A stretch of DNA of 64,000 nucleotides from the NCBI RefSeq assembly GCF_003049735.1, contig NZ_PIRM01000003.1, positions 62,001 to 126,000 of the forward strand. Reading direction: 5' to 3'. The notes below the pieces were generated by a model. The model made no database searches and had not been told where the DNA came from. It saw only the letters and a list, made by a program, of their open reading frames with translations. The translations under genes were made by a program, and so were the position numbers. This document shows positions 1-8,363 of the stretch, piece after piece. The DNA is from Campylobacter concisus. GTDB taxonomy: Bacteria > Campylobacterota > Campylobacteria > Campylobacterales > Campylobacteraceae. Position 1 is the first letter of the stretch, and each line of letters starts with the position of its first letter.

Positions 1-1086
1 AGCGTTATAAACCGCGATGATATCGATGTTTTTGTCGAACTTATGGGTGGTGTGGAAGAGCCTTTTAGGGTTGTGAGTGAAATTTTAAAGCGAAAAAAAG
101 CAGTCGTAACAGCGAACAAAGCACTCCTTGCCTATCATAGATACGCCCTACAAAATTTAGCCAAAAATATACCATTTGGCTTTGAAGCAAGTGTGGCTGG
201 TGGCATACCGATCATTAGAGCCTTAAGGGAAGGCTTAAGCGCAAACCATATCGTTAGTATAAATGGCATACTTAACGGAACTAGTAACTTTATCCTAACC
301 TCGATGATGGACGAGGGTTCAAATTTTAAAGACGCACTTAAAAAGGCGCAAGAGCTTGGGTATGCCGAGGCTGATCCAACATTTGATGTGGGTGGCTTTG
401 ATACGGCTCATAAGCTGCTTATCCTAGCAAGCATCGCATACGGTGTACATGGCGATCCAGAGGATATCTTGATCGAAGGGATACAAGGTATCACACCAGA
501 AGATATATTTTTTGCAAAAGATTTCGAATACTCAATAAAACTTCTGGCCATTGCCAAAAAAAGTGAGGGTAAAATCGAGCTACGTGTGCATCCAGCGCTT
601 GTGCCACAAAATAAAATGATAGCAAAGGCAAGTGGTGTGACAAATGCGATCAGTGTCGTTGGCGAGGTCGTTGGCGAGACGATGTACTATGGGCCTGGAG
701 CTGGTGGCGATGCAACGGCAAGTGCGGTGATCAGCGATCTTATCGACATCGCAAGAGATAGTAAGTCACCAATGCTAGGATATAAAGCACCTTTTGAATT
801 AAATACGCTTGAGCTACTTGATCGCGATAGGATAAAGACGAAGTACTACTTTAGATTAAAAGTCGAAGATAAAATGGGTGTGCTAGCAAAGATCACAAAT
901 TTAATGAGCGAAAATAACTTATCGATCGATAGCATACTTCAAAAACCAAAAGATGAGAGCGAATTTGCGGTATTGTTTTTTACGACACATACAAGTCTTG
1001 AGGCTGATGTAAGAAGGACAATTGAAATTTTAAAAGAGCAAGAGTATATAAAAGAAGAGCCATTTATGATGAGGATCGAGGAGTAG
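1..1086 (+). CDS. hom: Homoserine dehydrogenase, 5' end outside window
   Basis: Reduces aspartate semialdehyde to homoserine with NAD(P)H, the branch point towards threonine and methionine. The reading frame is open from base 1, so the N-terminal Rossmann nucleotide-binding start lies outside the window; 361 residues are visible. The conserved catalytic/substrate segment is present (VTANKALLAYH, EASVAGGIPIIRAL, GILNGTSNFILT), followed by the dehydrogenase core. A C-terminal ACT domain starts near visible residue 280 (FRLKVEDKMGVLAKIT), the usual allosteric threonine-sensing module. The stop is one base from the next gene, yraN, so the two are probably cotranscribed. The hom-yraN-trxA order is what I remember from C. 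jejuni. Identification is secure; only the start is unknown. Confidence 0.96.
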   Translation, partial: SVINRDDIDVFVELMGGVEEPFRVVSEILKRKKAVVTANKALLAYHRYALQNLAKNIPFGFEASVAGGIPIIRALREGLSANHIVSINGILNGTSNFILTSMMDEGSNFKDALKKAQELGYAEADPTFDVGGFDTAHKLLILASIAYGVHGDPEDILIEGIQGITPEDIFFAKDFEYSIKLLAIAKKSEGKIELRVHPALVPQNKMIAKASGVTNAISVVGEVVGETMYYGPGAGGDATASAVISDLIDIARDSKSPMLGYKAPFELNTLELLDRDRIKTKYYFRLKVEDKMGVLAKITNLMSENNLSIDSILQKPKDESEFAVLFFTTHTSLEADVRRTIEILKEQEYIKEEPFMMRIEE

Positions 1087-1087
1087 T

Positions 1088-1429
1088 TTGGGGCTAAAAG
1101 AGTATCTCTTTGGCAAAAGCTCAGAAGATAGGGCATGCGAATTTTTACAAAAGCTCGGTTTTATCATTTTAGAGAGAAATTTTCACTCTAAATTTGGCGA
1201 GATCGACATCATTGCACTAAGTAGTGATAAAATTTTACACTTTATAGAGGTAAAAGCAACTAGCGGAGAATACGAGGCAGAATATAGACTAAATAAGGCA
1301 AAATATATAAAAATTTTAAAAACTATAAATTTTTATATGATGAAAAATGAGCCAAATAGAGATTTCCAAGTCGATTTGCTCGTCATAAAAAATGAAGATT
1401 TAGAACTGATAGAAAATATTAGTTTATAA
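1088..1429 (+). CDS. YraN/UPF0102 family nuclease-like protein
   Basis: A 113-residue protein of the YraN (UPF0102) family, a minimal PD-(D/E)XK nuclease-like fold whose cellular job is poorly defined. The core motif is visible as FGEIDIIA followed by HFIEVKA: the Asp in the first and the Glu-Val-Lys in the second match the D...ExK pattern. The start is TTG one base after the hom stop, with the GAGGAG inside the hom end as ribosome binding site. An ATG start would remove the N-terminal helix typical of the family (residues 1-25, ending before FIILERNF). Length is normal for the family. Probably cotranscribed with hom. Confidence 0.88.
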   Translation: MGLKEYLFGKSSEDRACEFLQKLGFIILERNFHSKFGEIDIIALSSDKILHFIEVKATSGEYEAEYRLNKAKYIKILKTINFYMMKNEPNRDFQVDLLVIKNEDLELIENISL

Positions 1430-1467
1430 TAAAATTTATTATTTAGATAAAATTTAAATTTAATTTG

Positions 1468-1473
1468 TATAAT
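1468..1473 (+). promoter_or_regulatory. Predicted -10 box for trxA
   Basis: A perfect TATAAT preceded by TTTG lies 29 bases before the trxA ATG, in an AT-rich spacer with the T-rich upstream composition typical of Campylobacter sigma-70 promoters. An AAGGAG ribosome binding site follows at about 1491-1496. Confidence 0.6.
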
Positions 1474-1501
1474 TGCCACATTTTAAAAATAAGGAGAAAA
1501 A

Positions 1502-1816
1502 ATGGGAAAATACATCGAACTTACAAAAGAAAATTTTGATGTTACAAAAGAAGGCGTTGCTTTAGTAGACTTTTGGGCTCCATGGTGCGGACCTTGCCGT
1601 ATGCTAGCTCCAGTGATCGAAGAACTTGCTGAAGACTTTGACGGCAAAGCAAAAATTTGCAAGGTAAACACTGATGAAGTGCAAGATCTTGCAGTTGAGT
1701 TTGGCATCAGATCGATCCCAACATTGCTATTTTTCAAAAATGGCGAGCTAGTTGAACAAATGGTCGGTGCACAGTCAAAACAAGCCTTAACTGACAAACT
1801 AAATTCGCTTCTTTAA
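1502..1816 (+). CDS. trxA: Thioredoxin
   Basis: Small cytoplasmic dithiol reductant that passes electrons from thioredoxin reductase to target disulfides. 104 residues, normal length. The WCGPC active site is at residues 28-32, in the usual DFWAPWCGPC context, and the cis-proline segment RSIPTLLFF is present. It has its own predicted promoter and a strong AAGGAG site. The stop TAA overlaps the ATG of the next membrane-protein gene by one base, and trxB lies further downstream, so substrate and reductase probably sit in one operon. Confidence 0.98.
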   Translation: MGKYIELTKENFDVTKEGVALVDFWAPWCGPCRMLAPVIEELAEDFDGKAKICKVNTDEVQDLAVEFGIRSIPTLLFFKNGELVEQMVGAQSKQALTDKLNSLL

Positions 1817-2262
1817 TGAGCGAAAAAAGAAGAGGAAGTCTGCTTCCTCTTATATATATATTTGGTTCATTTTTTGGTGCAGCTATGATAGCAGCTGCAT
1901 TTGCGTATAGTAACTATCGTTTTTCACAATATAAATTTGTTGATTTTGCGAAGCTAGTTTTCTACGAAAAAAGCGAAATTTTTACTCCAAAAGAGCCAAA
2001 ATACACGCTTTTAATCTTCAGCTCAAATCAATCAAAATTAGATGAAATTTTACCAATCAAAAATGAAACAGTTGTGGCAATCGATATCTTTCAAAAAAGA
2101 TATGAGTCAAACTCAACACTAAAATATATAAGCTCAGATATTAATACGGTCTTGGAGCTGATGCGAAATTTGAGCATTACAAAGCTTCCAAGTAGTGTTG
2201 AGATAGTTCATCAAAGGGGTGAAATTTATAAACAAAATTCGCCCATAAATGTTTTAGAATAA
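1816..2262 (+). CDS. Single-TM membrane protein of unknown function
   Basis: A 148-residue protein I do not recognise. One strong transmembrane segment at about residues 9-31 (PLIYIFGSFFGAAMIAAAFAY) would leave about 115 residues mainly in the periplasm. There are no cysteines, so a direct thiol redox role is not indicated. The gene starts inside the trxA stop (TAATG) and ends nine bases before trxB, with an AAAGGA site for trxB after it, so it is translationally coupled within the trxA-trxB unit. In C. jejuni I remember trxA and trxB as direct neighbours, so this looks like an insertion in this lineage. Base composition is like the neighbours. Confidence 0.8.
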   Translation: MSEKRRGSLLPLIYIFGSFFGAAMIAAAFAYSNYRFSQYKFVDFAKLVFYEKSEIFTPKEPKYTLLIFSSNQSKLDEILPIKNETVVAIDIFQKRYESNSTLKYISSDINTVLELMRNLSITKLPSSVEIVHQRGEIYKQNSPINVLE

Positions 2263-2271
2263 AGGAAATTT

Positions 2272-3210
2272 ATGCTTGATTTAGCGATCATCGGAGGCGG
2301 TCCAGCAGGACTAAGCGCCGGACTTTACGCCACTAGAGGCGGACTAAAAAATGTTGTAATGTTTGAAAAAGGCGAGCCTGGCGGTCAGATCACCTCTAGC
2401 TCAGAGATAGAAAACTACCCAGGTCAAAAAGCCCCTGGTGAGAGCGGCTTTGACTTTATGAGCACTTGGTGGAAGCAGTGTAGCGCATTTGGACTAGTTC
2501 ATAAGTGGGCAAATGTCGTTGGCGTTAGAAAAAACAGCGACGGCATCTTTGAAATTTTACTTGAAGGTGGCAAAAGCGAGCAGGCAAAGGCTGTCATCGT
2601 AGCAACTGGCTCAACCCCAAGACGCGCTGGCTTTAAGGGCGAAGATGAGTTCTTTGGCAAAGGCGTAAGCACATGCGCAACATGCGATGGATTTTTTTAC
2701 AAAAACAAAGAGGTAGCCGTCCTTGGCGGTGGTGACACAGCTGTTGAAGAGGCACTTTATCTAGCAAATATCTGCTCAAAAGTCTATCTTATCCATAGAC
2801 GTGACGAGTTTAGAGCAGCACCTACGACCGTTGAAAAAGCTAGAAAAAATGAAAAAATCGAATTTATAACAAGTGCAACGATAAAAGAGGCACTTGGTGA
2901 TAAAATGGGTCTAACAAAGATCGTACTTGATACCAAAAATGGAGAGCGCGTACTTGATGTGCCGGGAATTTTTACCTTTGTCGGACTAAATGTAAATAAC
3001 GAAATTTTAAAAGATGAAAACGGCAAATTTATCTGCGATATGGTCGATGGTGGACAGGTTAAGACAAACCTTAAGATGCAAACCAGCCTGAATGGGCTCT
3101 TTGTAGCAGGTGATATCAGAGAGGACGCTCCAAAGCAAGTCATCGTAGCAGCAGGTGATGGCGCAGTGGCTGCACTTAGCGCTATGAGCTACATAGAAAG
3201 CTTGCATTAA
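2272..3210 (+). CDS. trxB: Thioredoxin reductase
   Basis: FAD flavoprotein that reduces thioredoxin with NADPH. 312 residues, typical for the low-molecular-weight bacterial class. The FAD-binding [10 protein letters not shown] is at residues 8-17, the redox CATC pair at C135 and C138, the NADPH-binding [10 protein letters not shown] at about 152-161, and the C-terminal FAD motif [11 protein letters not shown] near residue 280. An AAAGGA site lies before the ATG. It ends the trx unit: a long perfect hairpin follows the stop. Confidence 0.97.
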   Translation: MLDLAIIGGGPAGLSAGLYATRGGLKNVVMFEKGEPGGQITSSSEIENYPGQKAPGESGFDFMSTWWKQCSAFGLVHKWANVVGVRKNSDGIFEILLEGGKSEQAKAVIVATGSTPRRAGFKGEDEFFGKGVSTCATCDGFFYKNKEVAVLGGGDTAVEEALYLANICSKVYLIHRRDEFRAAPTTVEKARKNEKIEFITSATIKEALGDKMGLTKIVLDTKNGERVLDVPGIFTFVGLNVNNEILKDENGKFICDMVDGGQVKTNLKMQTSLNGLFVAGDIREDAPKQVIVAAGDGAVAALSAMSYIESLH

Positions 3211-3215
3211 TACTC

Positions 3216-3255
3216 AAATTTAGCCAAATTTTTGGCTAAATTTCTCTTCTTTTTT
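3216..3255 (+). terminator. Rho-independent terminator after trxB
   Basis: A perfect 13-bp inverted repeat with a two-base loop (3216-3243, core TTAGCCAAA/TTTGGCTAA) is followed by a T-rich run with seven consecutive T. It starts six bases after the trxB stop. Confidence 0.75.
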
Positions 3256-3309
3256 TCTATCAAATTTTTTGATTTTATACGTATTTTTAAAGCCTATTTG
3301 TAATCTATC

Positions 3310-3315
3310 TATAAT
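3310..3315 (+). promoter_or_regulatory. Predicted -10 box for dapB
   Basis: A TATAAT box 43 bases before the dapB TTG start, downstream of the trxB terminator, in a T-rich context. Confidence 0.5.
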
Positions 3316-3357
3316 AAATTTTATGTTAAATTTCAATCAAAAATCAAAGGATAAATT

Positions 3358-4128
3358 TTGGTAAAAATAGGCCTTTATGGTGCTAGTGGAAAGATGGCTC
3401 AAAGTATCATTTCTTGTTTAAAAGATGAAAAAGATGCCACTTTAGGCATCGCTTTTAGCCAAAAAAATCAGGTTGAAAATTTAAGTAGCGAACTTTTGAC
3501 AAATGACTTTGCTAAATTTTTTGAAGCATGCGATGTGATAATCGACTTTAGTCAAAAAGAGGCGACCATGGCACTGCTAAACTACGCTAGAACTAATCCA
3601 AAACCACTAGTTATCGGTACGACCGGGTTAAATGACGAAGATAAAAACTTACTCCATTTAGCATCTGGAGCTATGCCTATTCTTTACGCAACAAATATGA
3701 GTTTGGGCGTAGCTGTACTAAACCGCCTTGCAAGGATCGCTTCAAAAACATTAAGAGAATTTGACATAGAGATAGTAGAGCAACACCATAGGCACAAAAA
3801 GGACGCTCCAAGCGGCACAGCAATGACCTTAGCTGGTTGCGTGGCTGAGGCTAGGGATCTAAATTTAAAAGATGTTTTAGTAACTGGTAGAGCCGGCATG
3901 GTAGGGGCTAGGAGCAAAGACGAGATCGCAGTCATGGCACTTCGTGGTGGAGATGTGGTCGGTCGCCACACGGTTGGCTTTTATAATGACGGCGAATTTA
4001 TCGAGCTAAATCACACCGCAACGAGTAGGGCAACCTTTTCAAAAGGTGCGATCAGGGCTGCCATTTGGCTAAAAGATCAAAGTAGTGGCCTTTACTCGAT
4101 AGACGATAGTTTAGGGCTTGATGATTAA
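3358..4128 (+). CDS. dapB: 4-hydroxy-tetrahydrodipicolinate reductase
   Basis: Second committed step of lysine and diaminopimelate synthesis; reduces hydroxy-tetrahydrodipicolinate with NAD(P)H. 256 residues. The nucleotide-binding GASGKM is at residues 8-13 and the catalytic segment [15 protein letters not shown] at about 141-155 holds the general-acid histidine and the substrate-binding lysine. The start is TTG, set by an AAAGGA site nine bases upstream and by the position of the Rossmann motif; no ATG is available nearby. The gene end overlaps the next reading frame by 11 bases. Neighbouring dapB and purF is the order I remember from C. jejuni. Confidence 0.96.
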   Translation: MVKIGLYGASGKMAQSIISCLKDEKDATLGIAFSQKNQVENLSSELLTNDFAKFFEACDVIIDFSQKEATMALLNYARTNPKPLVIGTTGLNDEDKNLLHLASGAMPILYATNMSLGVAVLNRLARIASKTLREFDIEIVEQHHRHKKDAPSGTAMTLAGCVAEARDLNLKDVLVTGRAGMVGARSKDEIAVMALRGGDVVGRHTVGFYNDGEFIELNHTATSRATFSKGAIRAAIWLKDQSSGLYSIDDSLGLDD

Positions 4129-4428
4129 ATTTGAGCTTGATGATGTAGAGAGCTACAAGCTAGAATTTGGTAATAAATTCTACCTACCGGAGCGTGAAAA
4201 GCGTCAAAATTTAAGAACTGGCGATATAGTAAAGCTTATATTTAGATTTGAAGATGATAAGTTTGCTCAGGTTGAGCGCATGTGGGTGGTCGTTAGCAAG
4301 ACAAATAACGGCGAATTTACCGGCATTTTAGACAATGAACTATTTCAAAAGGCTGTTTAAATGCTGGCGATGAGATCAAGTTTAACTACAAAAATGTTCT
4401 TGAAATTTACAAAGATGATGAAAACTAA
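4118..4428 (+). pseudogene. DUF2314-like protein broken by one frameshift
   Basis: The first frame (4118-4360, 80 residues) contains a DUF2314-like segment (VERMWVVVSK followed by GEFTGILDNELFQK) and then stops. Moving to the next frame after the four-A run at 4347-4350 continues with GCLNAGDEIKFNYKNVLEI and ends at 4428, giving the usual C-terminus of this family (a short linker, then GDE plus a hydrophobic strand). One extra A in the run would restore a protein of about 103 residues. So this is either a single-base deletion, a sequencing error, or slippage at a short A run. The start (4118 or 4121) overlaps the dapB end; purF starts nine bases after the restored stop. DUF2314 proteins have no settled function. 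Confidence 0.75.
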
Positions 4429-4437
4429 AGGAAAAAA

Positions 4438-5775
4438 ATGTGTGCAATAGTTGGTATTATAAATTCTAAAGATGCAGCAAAGACTGCCTATTATGCGTTA
4501 TTTTCTATGCAGCATCGCGGCCAAGAGGCGAGTGGTATTAGCGTTTGTGATGACGGAGAAATTTCTACTCACAAGGGTAATGGACTAGTTACAGAGGTCT
4601 TTAATGAAGAAATTTTAAGATCACTAAAAGGCGATATGGCTATTGGTCACAACCGATATGCAACTGCTGGTAAAAACTCGGGTCGTGATGCCCAGCCAAT
4701 AGCCGCTAATTACTCTTTGGGACAAATTTCAATCGTCCATAATGGAAATTTGGTAAATAAAGATGAGGTTAGAGATGAGCTTATTAAAGATGGCGCGATA
4801 TTTCAGACAAATATGGATACTGAAAATATCATCCATCTAATCGCAAGAAACCATAGCAAACACTTGCAGGACCGTATTATTGCAGCACTTGACAAGATAA
4901 AAGGTGCTTATTGTCTGCTTATCCAGTCACGCCATAAAACCTTTGCCATAAGAGATCGCTGGGGTGTTAGGCCACTAAGCCTTGGCAAGCTAAAAGATGG
5001 TGGATATATCGTAGCTAGCGAGACTTGTGCTTTTGATCTTGTGGGGGCTAGCTTTATAAGAGATATCAGGCCTGGTGAGATGATAGTTTTTGAACATGGA
5101 AAAAGTGAGTTTCAAAGCATTCAAATTTATGAGCCAGATCCTAGAATATGTGCATTTGAATATATCTATTTTGCACGTCCAGATAGCGTGATAGAAGGTA
5201 AAAGCGTATATGAAGTTAGAAAAAAAATGGGTGAAGTACTAGCTAAGAAGAGCAAAATTAAAGCAGATTTCGTCGTACCTGTACCAGATAGCGGAGTGCC
5301 AGCAGCACTTGGATATGCAAATGAGAGCAAGATCCCATTTGAGCTAGCTATCACTAGAAACCACTATGTGGGTAGAACCTTCATCGAGCCAAGCCAAGAG
5401 ATGAGAAATTTAAAAGTTAAGCTAAAACTTAACCCTATGTCATCGGTTCTAAAGGGTAAAAGTATCGTTGTTATCGATGATAGTATCGTTCGCGGTACTA
5501 CTTCAAAAAAGGTGGTTGATCTTTTAAGACATGCGGGCGCTAAAGAGATTCATTTTAGAGTCGCTTGTCCTGAGCTTAAATACCCAGAGCGATATGGCAT
5601 CGATACGCCAAGCTTTGAAGAGTTAATAAGCTCTAAAAAAAGTGCAGAAGAAGTAAGAGAATATATCGGTGCAGATAGCTTAGAATTTTTAAGCATAGAC
5701 GAACTTAAAGAAAGTATCGGCAATGAGCGAAAATATTCGCTTGTGAGCTTTGATGGTGACTATTTCATAAAGTGA
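4438..5775 (+). CDS. purF: Amidophosphoribosyltransferase
   Basis: First committed step of purine synthesis: glutamine plus PRPP give phosphoribosylamine. 445 residues. The Ntn glutaminase nucleophile is Cys2, directly after the initiator methionine (MCAIVGI), so there is no propeptide as in the Bacillus type. The glutaminase domain fills roughly residues 2-230 (HRGQEASG, GHNRYAT, HNGNLVN). The PRPP-binding loop of the phosphoribosyltransferase domain, VVIDDSIVRGTT, is at about 344-355. An AAAGGA site lies seven bases before the ATG. The last bases overlap the GTG of the following lipoprotein gene, suggesting coupling. Confidence 0.97.
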   Translation: MCAIVGIINSKDAAKTAYYALFSMQHRGQEASGISVCDDGEISTHKGNGLVTEVFNEEILRSLKGDMAIGHNRYATAGKNSGRDAQPIAANYSLGQISIVHNGNLVNKDEVRDELIKDGAIFQTNMDTENIIHLIARNHSKHLQDRIIAALDKIKGAYCLLIQSRHKTFAIRDRWGVRPLSLGKLKDGGYIVASETCAFDLVGASFIRDIRPGEMIVFEHGKSEFQSIQIYEPDPRICAFEYIYFARPDSVIEGKSVYEVRKKMGEVLAKKSKIKADFVVPVPDSGVPAALGYANESKIPFELAITRNHYVGRTFIEPSQEMRNLKVKLKLNPMSSVLKGKSIVVIDDSIVRGTTSKKVVDLLRHAGAKEIHFRVACPELKYPERYGIDTPSFEELISSKKSAEEVREYIGADSLEFLSIDELKESIGNERKYSLVSFDGDYFIK

Positions 5776-6434
5776 AAAATTTAGCCATTTTTTTGCTTGT
5801 TGCGCTATTTTTTAGCGGTTGTTCACAAAAGAATCCAAGCAAAAAAGATGAAATTTCTATTTACGTAAGCTATTATGAGATAAATGGCACAAAACAGCAG
5901 CTACAAATAAAAACTGCCCAAAATTTTGTAGAACAAAATGCTAGTGTGCCATTTTTTGGTGTAGTAAATTTTTTATCAGAAGATAAAATTTTAAATGCTT
6001 ATTCGCTTGCAAAAGGTACTATAAATGTACTTGAAGTAAATAATAGCTCTATAAATTTAAATAAATCAAGTGATATTCTGACTTTAAAAAAAGCTAATGA
6101 GATAAAATTTTATGAGATAAGGCCTGATGTACTTGAGAGTGTTAAATTTAGCTCACAAAATAGTGTTTGCAGCGATTTTTTGTTACAAAAGCCAGTGCAT
6201 GTAAATGTAGCAACAAACTACTATTTAAGAGATGATAGTTTTTTTGCAAGCTTAATAGAGGCAAATTTCTTTTATAAAAAAGGTGCAAAGATCCTAAAAA
6301 AAGAGTTTGTTTATAATATAGCCGAGACTAAAATCCTACAAGAAGCAAAAGAATTTACGCAAAAGACAAAGCAACTTTTCTTAAATGATCTACAAAAATT
6401 GGGCAGGCTACTTGACATACTTTGTACTTTTTAA
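5772..6434 (+). CDS. Putative lipoprotein of unknown function
   Basis: A 220-residue protein that begins with a lipoprotein signal peptide: KNLAIFLLVALFFSGC, with the lipidated Cys at residue 17 (lipobox FSGC). The start is GTG overlapping the purF stop (GTGA), which places the signal peptide correctly. The rest is mixed beta-rich sequence without motifs I know, ending with a helical region (LQEAKEFTQKTKQLFLNDL). Expected location is the periplasmic side of the inner or outer membrane. I cannot assign a function; the coupling to purF is probably only transcriptional. Confidence 0.8.
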   Translation: MKNLAIFLLVALFFSGCSQKNPSKKDEISIYVSYYEINGTKQQLQIKTAQNFVEQNASVPFFGVVNFLSEDKILNAYSLAKGTINVLEVNNSSINLNKSSDILTLKKANEIKFYEIRPDVLESVKFSSQNSVCSDFLLQKPVHVNVATNYYLRDDSFFASLIEANFFYKKGAKILKKEFVYNIAETKILQEAKEFTQKTKQLFLNDLQKLGRLLDILCTF

Positions 6435-6445
6435 ATCTTTATCTT

Positions 6446-6473
6446 AAAAATTAGTATTCATTTCAGATACTAA
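6446..6473 (-). terminator. Possible terminator for the minus-strand DUF2393 pair
   Basis: A seven-base stem (TTAGTAT/ATACTAA, 6451-6457 and 6467-6473) is followed on the minus strand by five T (6450-6446). It sits between two convergent genes. The stem is AT-only, so the call is weak. Confidence 0.35.
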
Positions 6474-6555
6474 AAAGATAAAATTTACTCTAAAATCAAA
6501 CTAAGACTTAGTGTTTTATCCTATAAAATTTGTAAAAATTTGCTTTAAATTTGAC

Positions 6556-7107
6556 TTAGTAGCAATTTAGTTTTGTGATATTCATGCCATTTTTAAAATA
6601 AGGCGGATATGGCATATATACGGTAAATGGTGTGCTTTTTTGCTTTGGTAAATTTTTGGCTACATCAAATTTATATTCAACTGTATTTGGCCTCTCGTCC
6701 TTATCTGTGCCAAGAACCCATGAAAAAAATGAAAGCCCACTTGGCTTAAAAAATGCTTCCCCACCAAGGTCATTTTTATTTAGTGGTTGGTTGATTAGTT
6801 TGACTGTCAGTGTGCAGTTGCTAATTGTAAATTTACCGATGTTTCTCACTTGCCCCTTAAAAACGATACTCTCGTTTCGCAAAATTCGCTCACTTTTTAC
6901 ATTTTCGAGCATACCTTTTTTTGTATATTTATCAAGCACTAGCATTAAAAAAACAGCAAGTGTGGTTGAGACTAGAATGTTTGTAAAAAATAGTGATAAA
7001 AATAACTTTCGCTCAGCTCTAAGCGAGAGAACAAGAAATAAAATAGAAAGCAGAGCAATCGCAAAAAGAACGATAATATGAACGATCGTAAAATATGCTG
7101 AGCTCAT
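6556..7107 (-). CDS. DUF2393-like membrane protein
   Basis: A 183-residue membrane protein starting ATG-AGC; an upstream in-frame GTG at 7116 is less likely because the ATG overlaps the preceding gene stop (TGATG) and is preceded by GGAG. Two N-terminal transmembrane segments (about residues 5-30 and 35-60) precede a beta-rich domain with SIVFKGQVRNIGKFTISNCTLTVKL. This is the pattern of the epsilonproteobacterial DUF2393 family, which I name from memory. The preceding gene has the same layout, so the two look like tandem relatives acting together, probably with the soluble domain on the periplasmic side. Function unknown. Confidence 0.75.
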   Translation of the reverse strand: MSSAYFTIVHIIVLFAIALLSILFLVLSLRAERKLFLSLFFTNILVSTTLAVFLMLVLDKYTKKGMLENVKSERILRNESIVFKGQVRNIGKFTISNCTLTVKLINQPLNKNDLGGEAFFKPSGLSFFSWVLGTDKDERPNTVEYKFDVAKNLPKQKSTPFTVYMPYPPYFKNGMNITKLNCY

Positions 7108-7637
7108 CAAAAACACTCCACTTTTTTAGAGATATTGTAGTCTATAAATGCGAAATCATTGACAAATTCTTTAACCTCAATGCTTTGCTTTGGCAAAAAT
7201 TCCTCGTTTAAGATGATTCTTTTTCTAGCAAATGGATTAAGTGAGTTAAAAAAGTCTTTCGTATTTTGCCTTGAGCTTAGATAGAAGTCAAGCTCGATTT
7301 TGCAGATACTAAGTGCATTATTTGAATTATTTGTAATATTAAAATCAACCATTAGCGCATCGACATATTGAAGCTGTTTGGTGGTTATTTTGCTTATGCT
7401 AACTGGTCTTAAATTTTCATTTATATATTTGTTTGCGTAGTAATTACCTACAAAAAGTCCGAAAAAACCAGCTAGAATAAATAAAAATCCTATCTGCCAC
7501 CACGACTTTATCGCTATAAAAATCCCTAAAAGCACAATTAGTATAAATGCTAAAAATATCCAGCCATAGGTTAGAAAATCAATGAGCTTTGCATTTTGCA
7601 ATACAAAAAGCAAGTTGTGCTTAATGCTGTTTAACAT
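7107..7637 (-). CDS. DUF2393-like membrane protein, second copy
   Basis: A 176-residue protein with two close N-terminal transmembrane segments (about residues 19-60, IFLAFILIVLLGIFIAI and IGFLFILAGFFGLFVG), then a beta-rich domain containing VDALMVDFNITNNSNNALSICKIELDF. That strand pattern parallels the following gene, which supports tandem duplication. I chose ATG at 7637 over an in-frame TTG at 7658 because GCGAG lies just before the ATG and the overlap with hisIE falls from 38 to 17 bases. Probably cotranscribed with hisIE and the downstream relative. Function not known. Confidence 0.72.
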   Translation of the reverse strand: MLNSIKHNLLFVLQNAKLIDFLTYGWIFLAFILIVLLGIFIAIKSWWQIGFLFILAGFFGLFVGNYYANKYINENLRPVSISKITTKQLQYVDALMVDFNITNNSNNALSICKIELDFYLSSRQNTKDFFNSLNPFARKRIILNEEFLPKQSIEVKEFVNDFAFIDYNISKKVECF

Positions 7638-8361
7638 CTCGCGATCTTTTCTCTTCAATGCCGCTCATACCAAAACGCCTTGCAAGTTCGTTTTTTACAG
7701 CATCTGGATGGATATTATGGGCTGAAAGTGCTACAAGTGCATGAAAGCAAAGGTCGGCTGCTTCATAGATCAGATCATCTTTTGCTTTTTGCTCATTTTG
7801 CTTTGAGTTTTCTGCGAAACTAAGATCCTTTGCGGCCATTATAAATTCGCCAGCCTCTTCGCCAACTTTCTTTAAAATTTGATTTTCGCCTTTTTTAAAA
7901 AGACTTGCCACATATGAAGTTTCAGGGTTAGCATTTAGCTTTCTATCTTCTATTACATGGTAAAGCTCATCAAGCACACCATAATTTGGTTTTTTGACTT
8001 CAATTTTTGTATCTAAAATTTTACCGTCATGCAAATTTATTTCATTAAAAAAGCACGACCTTGCTCCAGTGTGACAAGCAGTGCCTCCGTTTTGAATCAC
8101 CTTTAAAAGCAAAGTATCGTTGTCGCAGTCTAAAAAAGCAGCCTTTATCTCCTGAGTATTGCCACTTTCTTCGCCTTTTTTCCAAATTCTATTTTTGGTG
8201 CGTGAAAAGTAGTGAGCGTAACGGCTAGATAGACTTAAATTTAATGCTTCTTCGTTCATGTAAGCAAGCATTAAAACTTCATTCGTGGCATGATTGCAAA
8301 CCACTACTGGAAGCAATCCACCAACTTTTTGCCAGTCTATACTTTTTGTTACGCTATTCAT
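7621..8361 (-). CDS. hisIE: Bifunctional phosphoribosyl-AMP cyclohydrolase / phosphoribosyl-ATP pyrophosphatase
   Basis: Catalyses two early steps of histidine synthesis: removal of pyrophosphate from phosphoribosyl-ATP (HisE) and ring opening of phosphoribosyl-AMP (HisI). 246 residues. The HisI domain occupies about residues 1-120, with DCDNDTLLLKV and the metal-binding segment GTACHTGARSCFF. The HisE domain covers about 130-235, with the all-alpha nucleotide pyrophosphohydrolase motif KKVGEEAGEFIMAAKD and a later EAADLCFHALV. Fusion order is the usual I-E. It lies three bases downstream of the SPFH gene with the ATG in place, on the same strand. Confidence 0.95.
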   Translation of the reverse strand: MNSVTKSIDWQKVGGLLPVVVCNHATNEVLMLAYMNEEALNLSLSSRYAHYFSRTKNRIWKKGEESGNTQEIKAAFLDCDNDTLLLKVIQNGGTACHTGARSCFFNEINLHDGKILDTKIEVKKPNYGVLDELYHVIEDRKLNANPETSYVASLFKKGENQILKKVGEEAGEFIMAAKDLSFAENSKQNEQKAKDDLIYEAADLCFHALVALSAHNIHPDAVKNELARRFGMSGIEEKRSRDVKQH

Positions 8362-8363
8362 TT

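Noticed and set aside
1483..1797. Minus-strand open frame of 104 codons opposite trxA
   Set aside because: It mirrors the trxA coding frame, has no ribosome binding site and its Ser/Pro-rich product is typical of antisense shadow frames.
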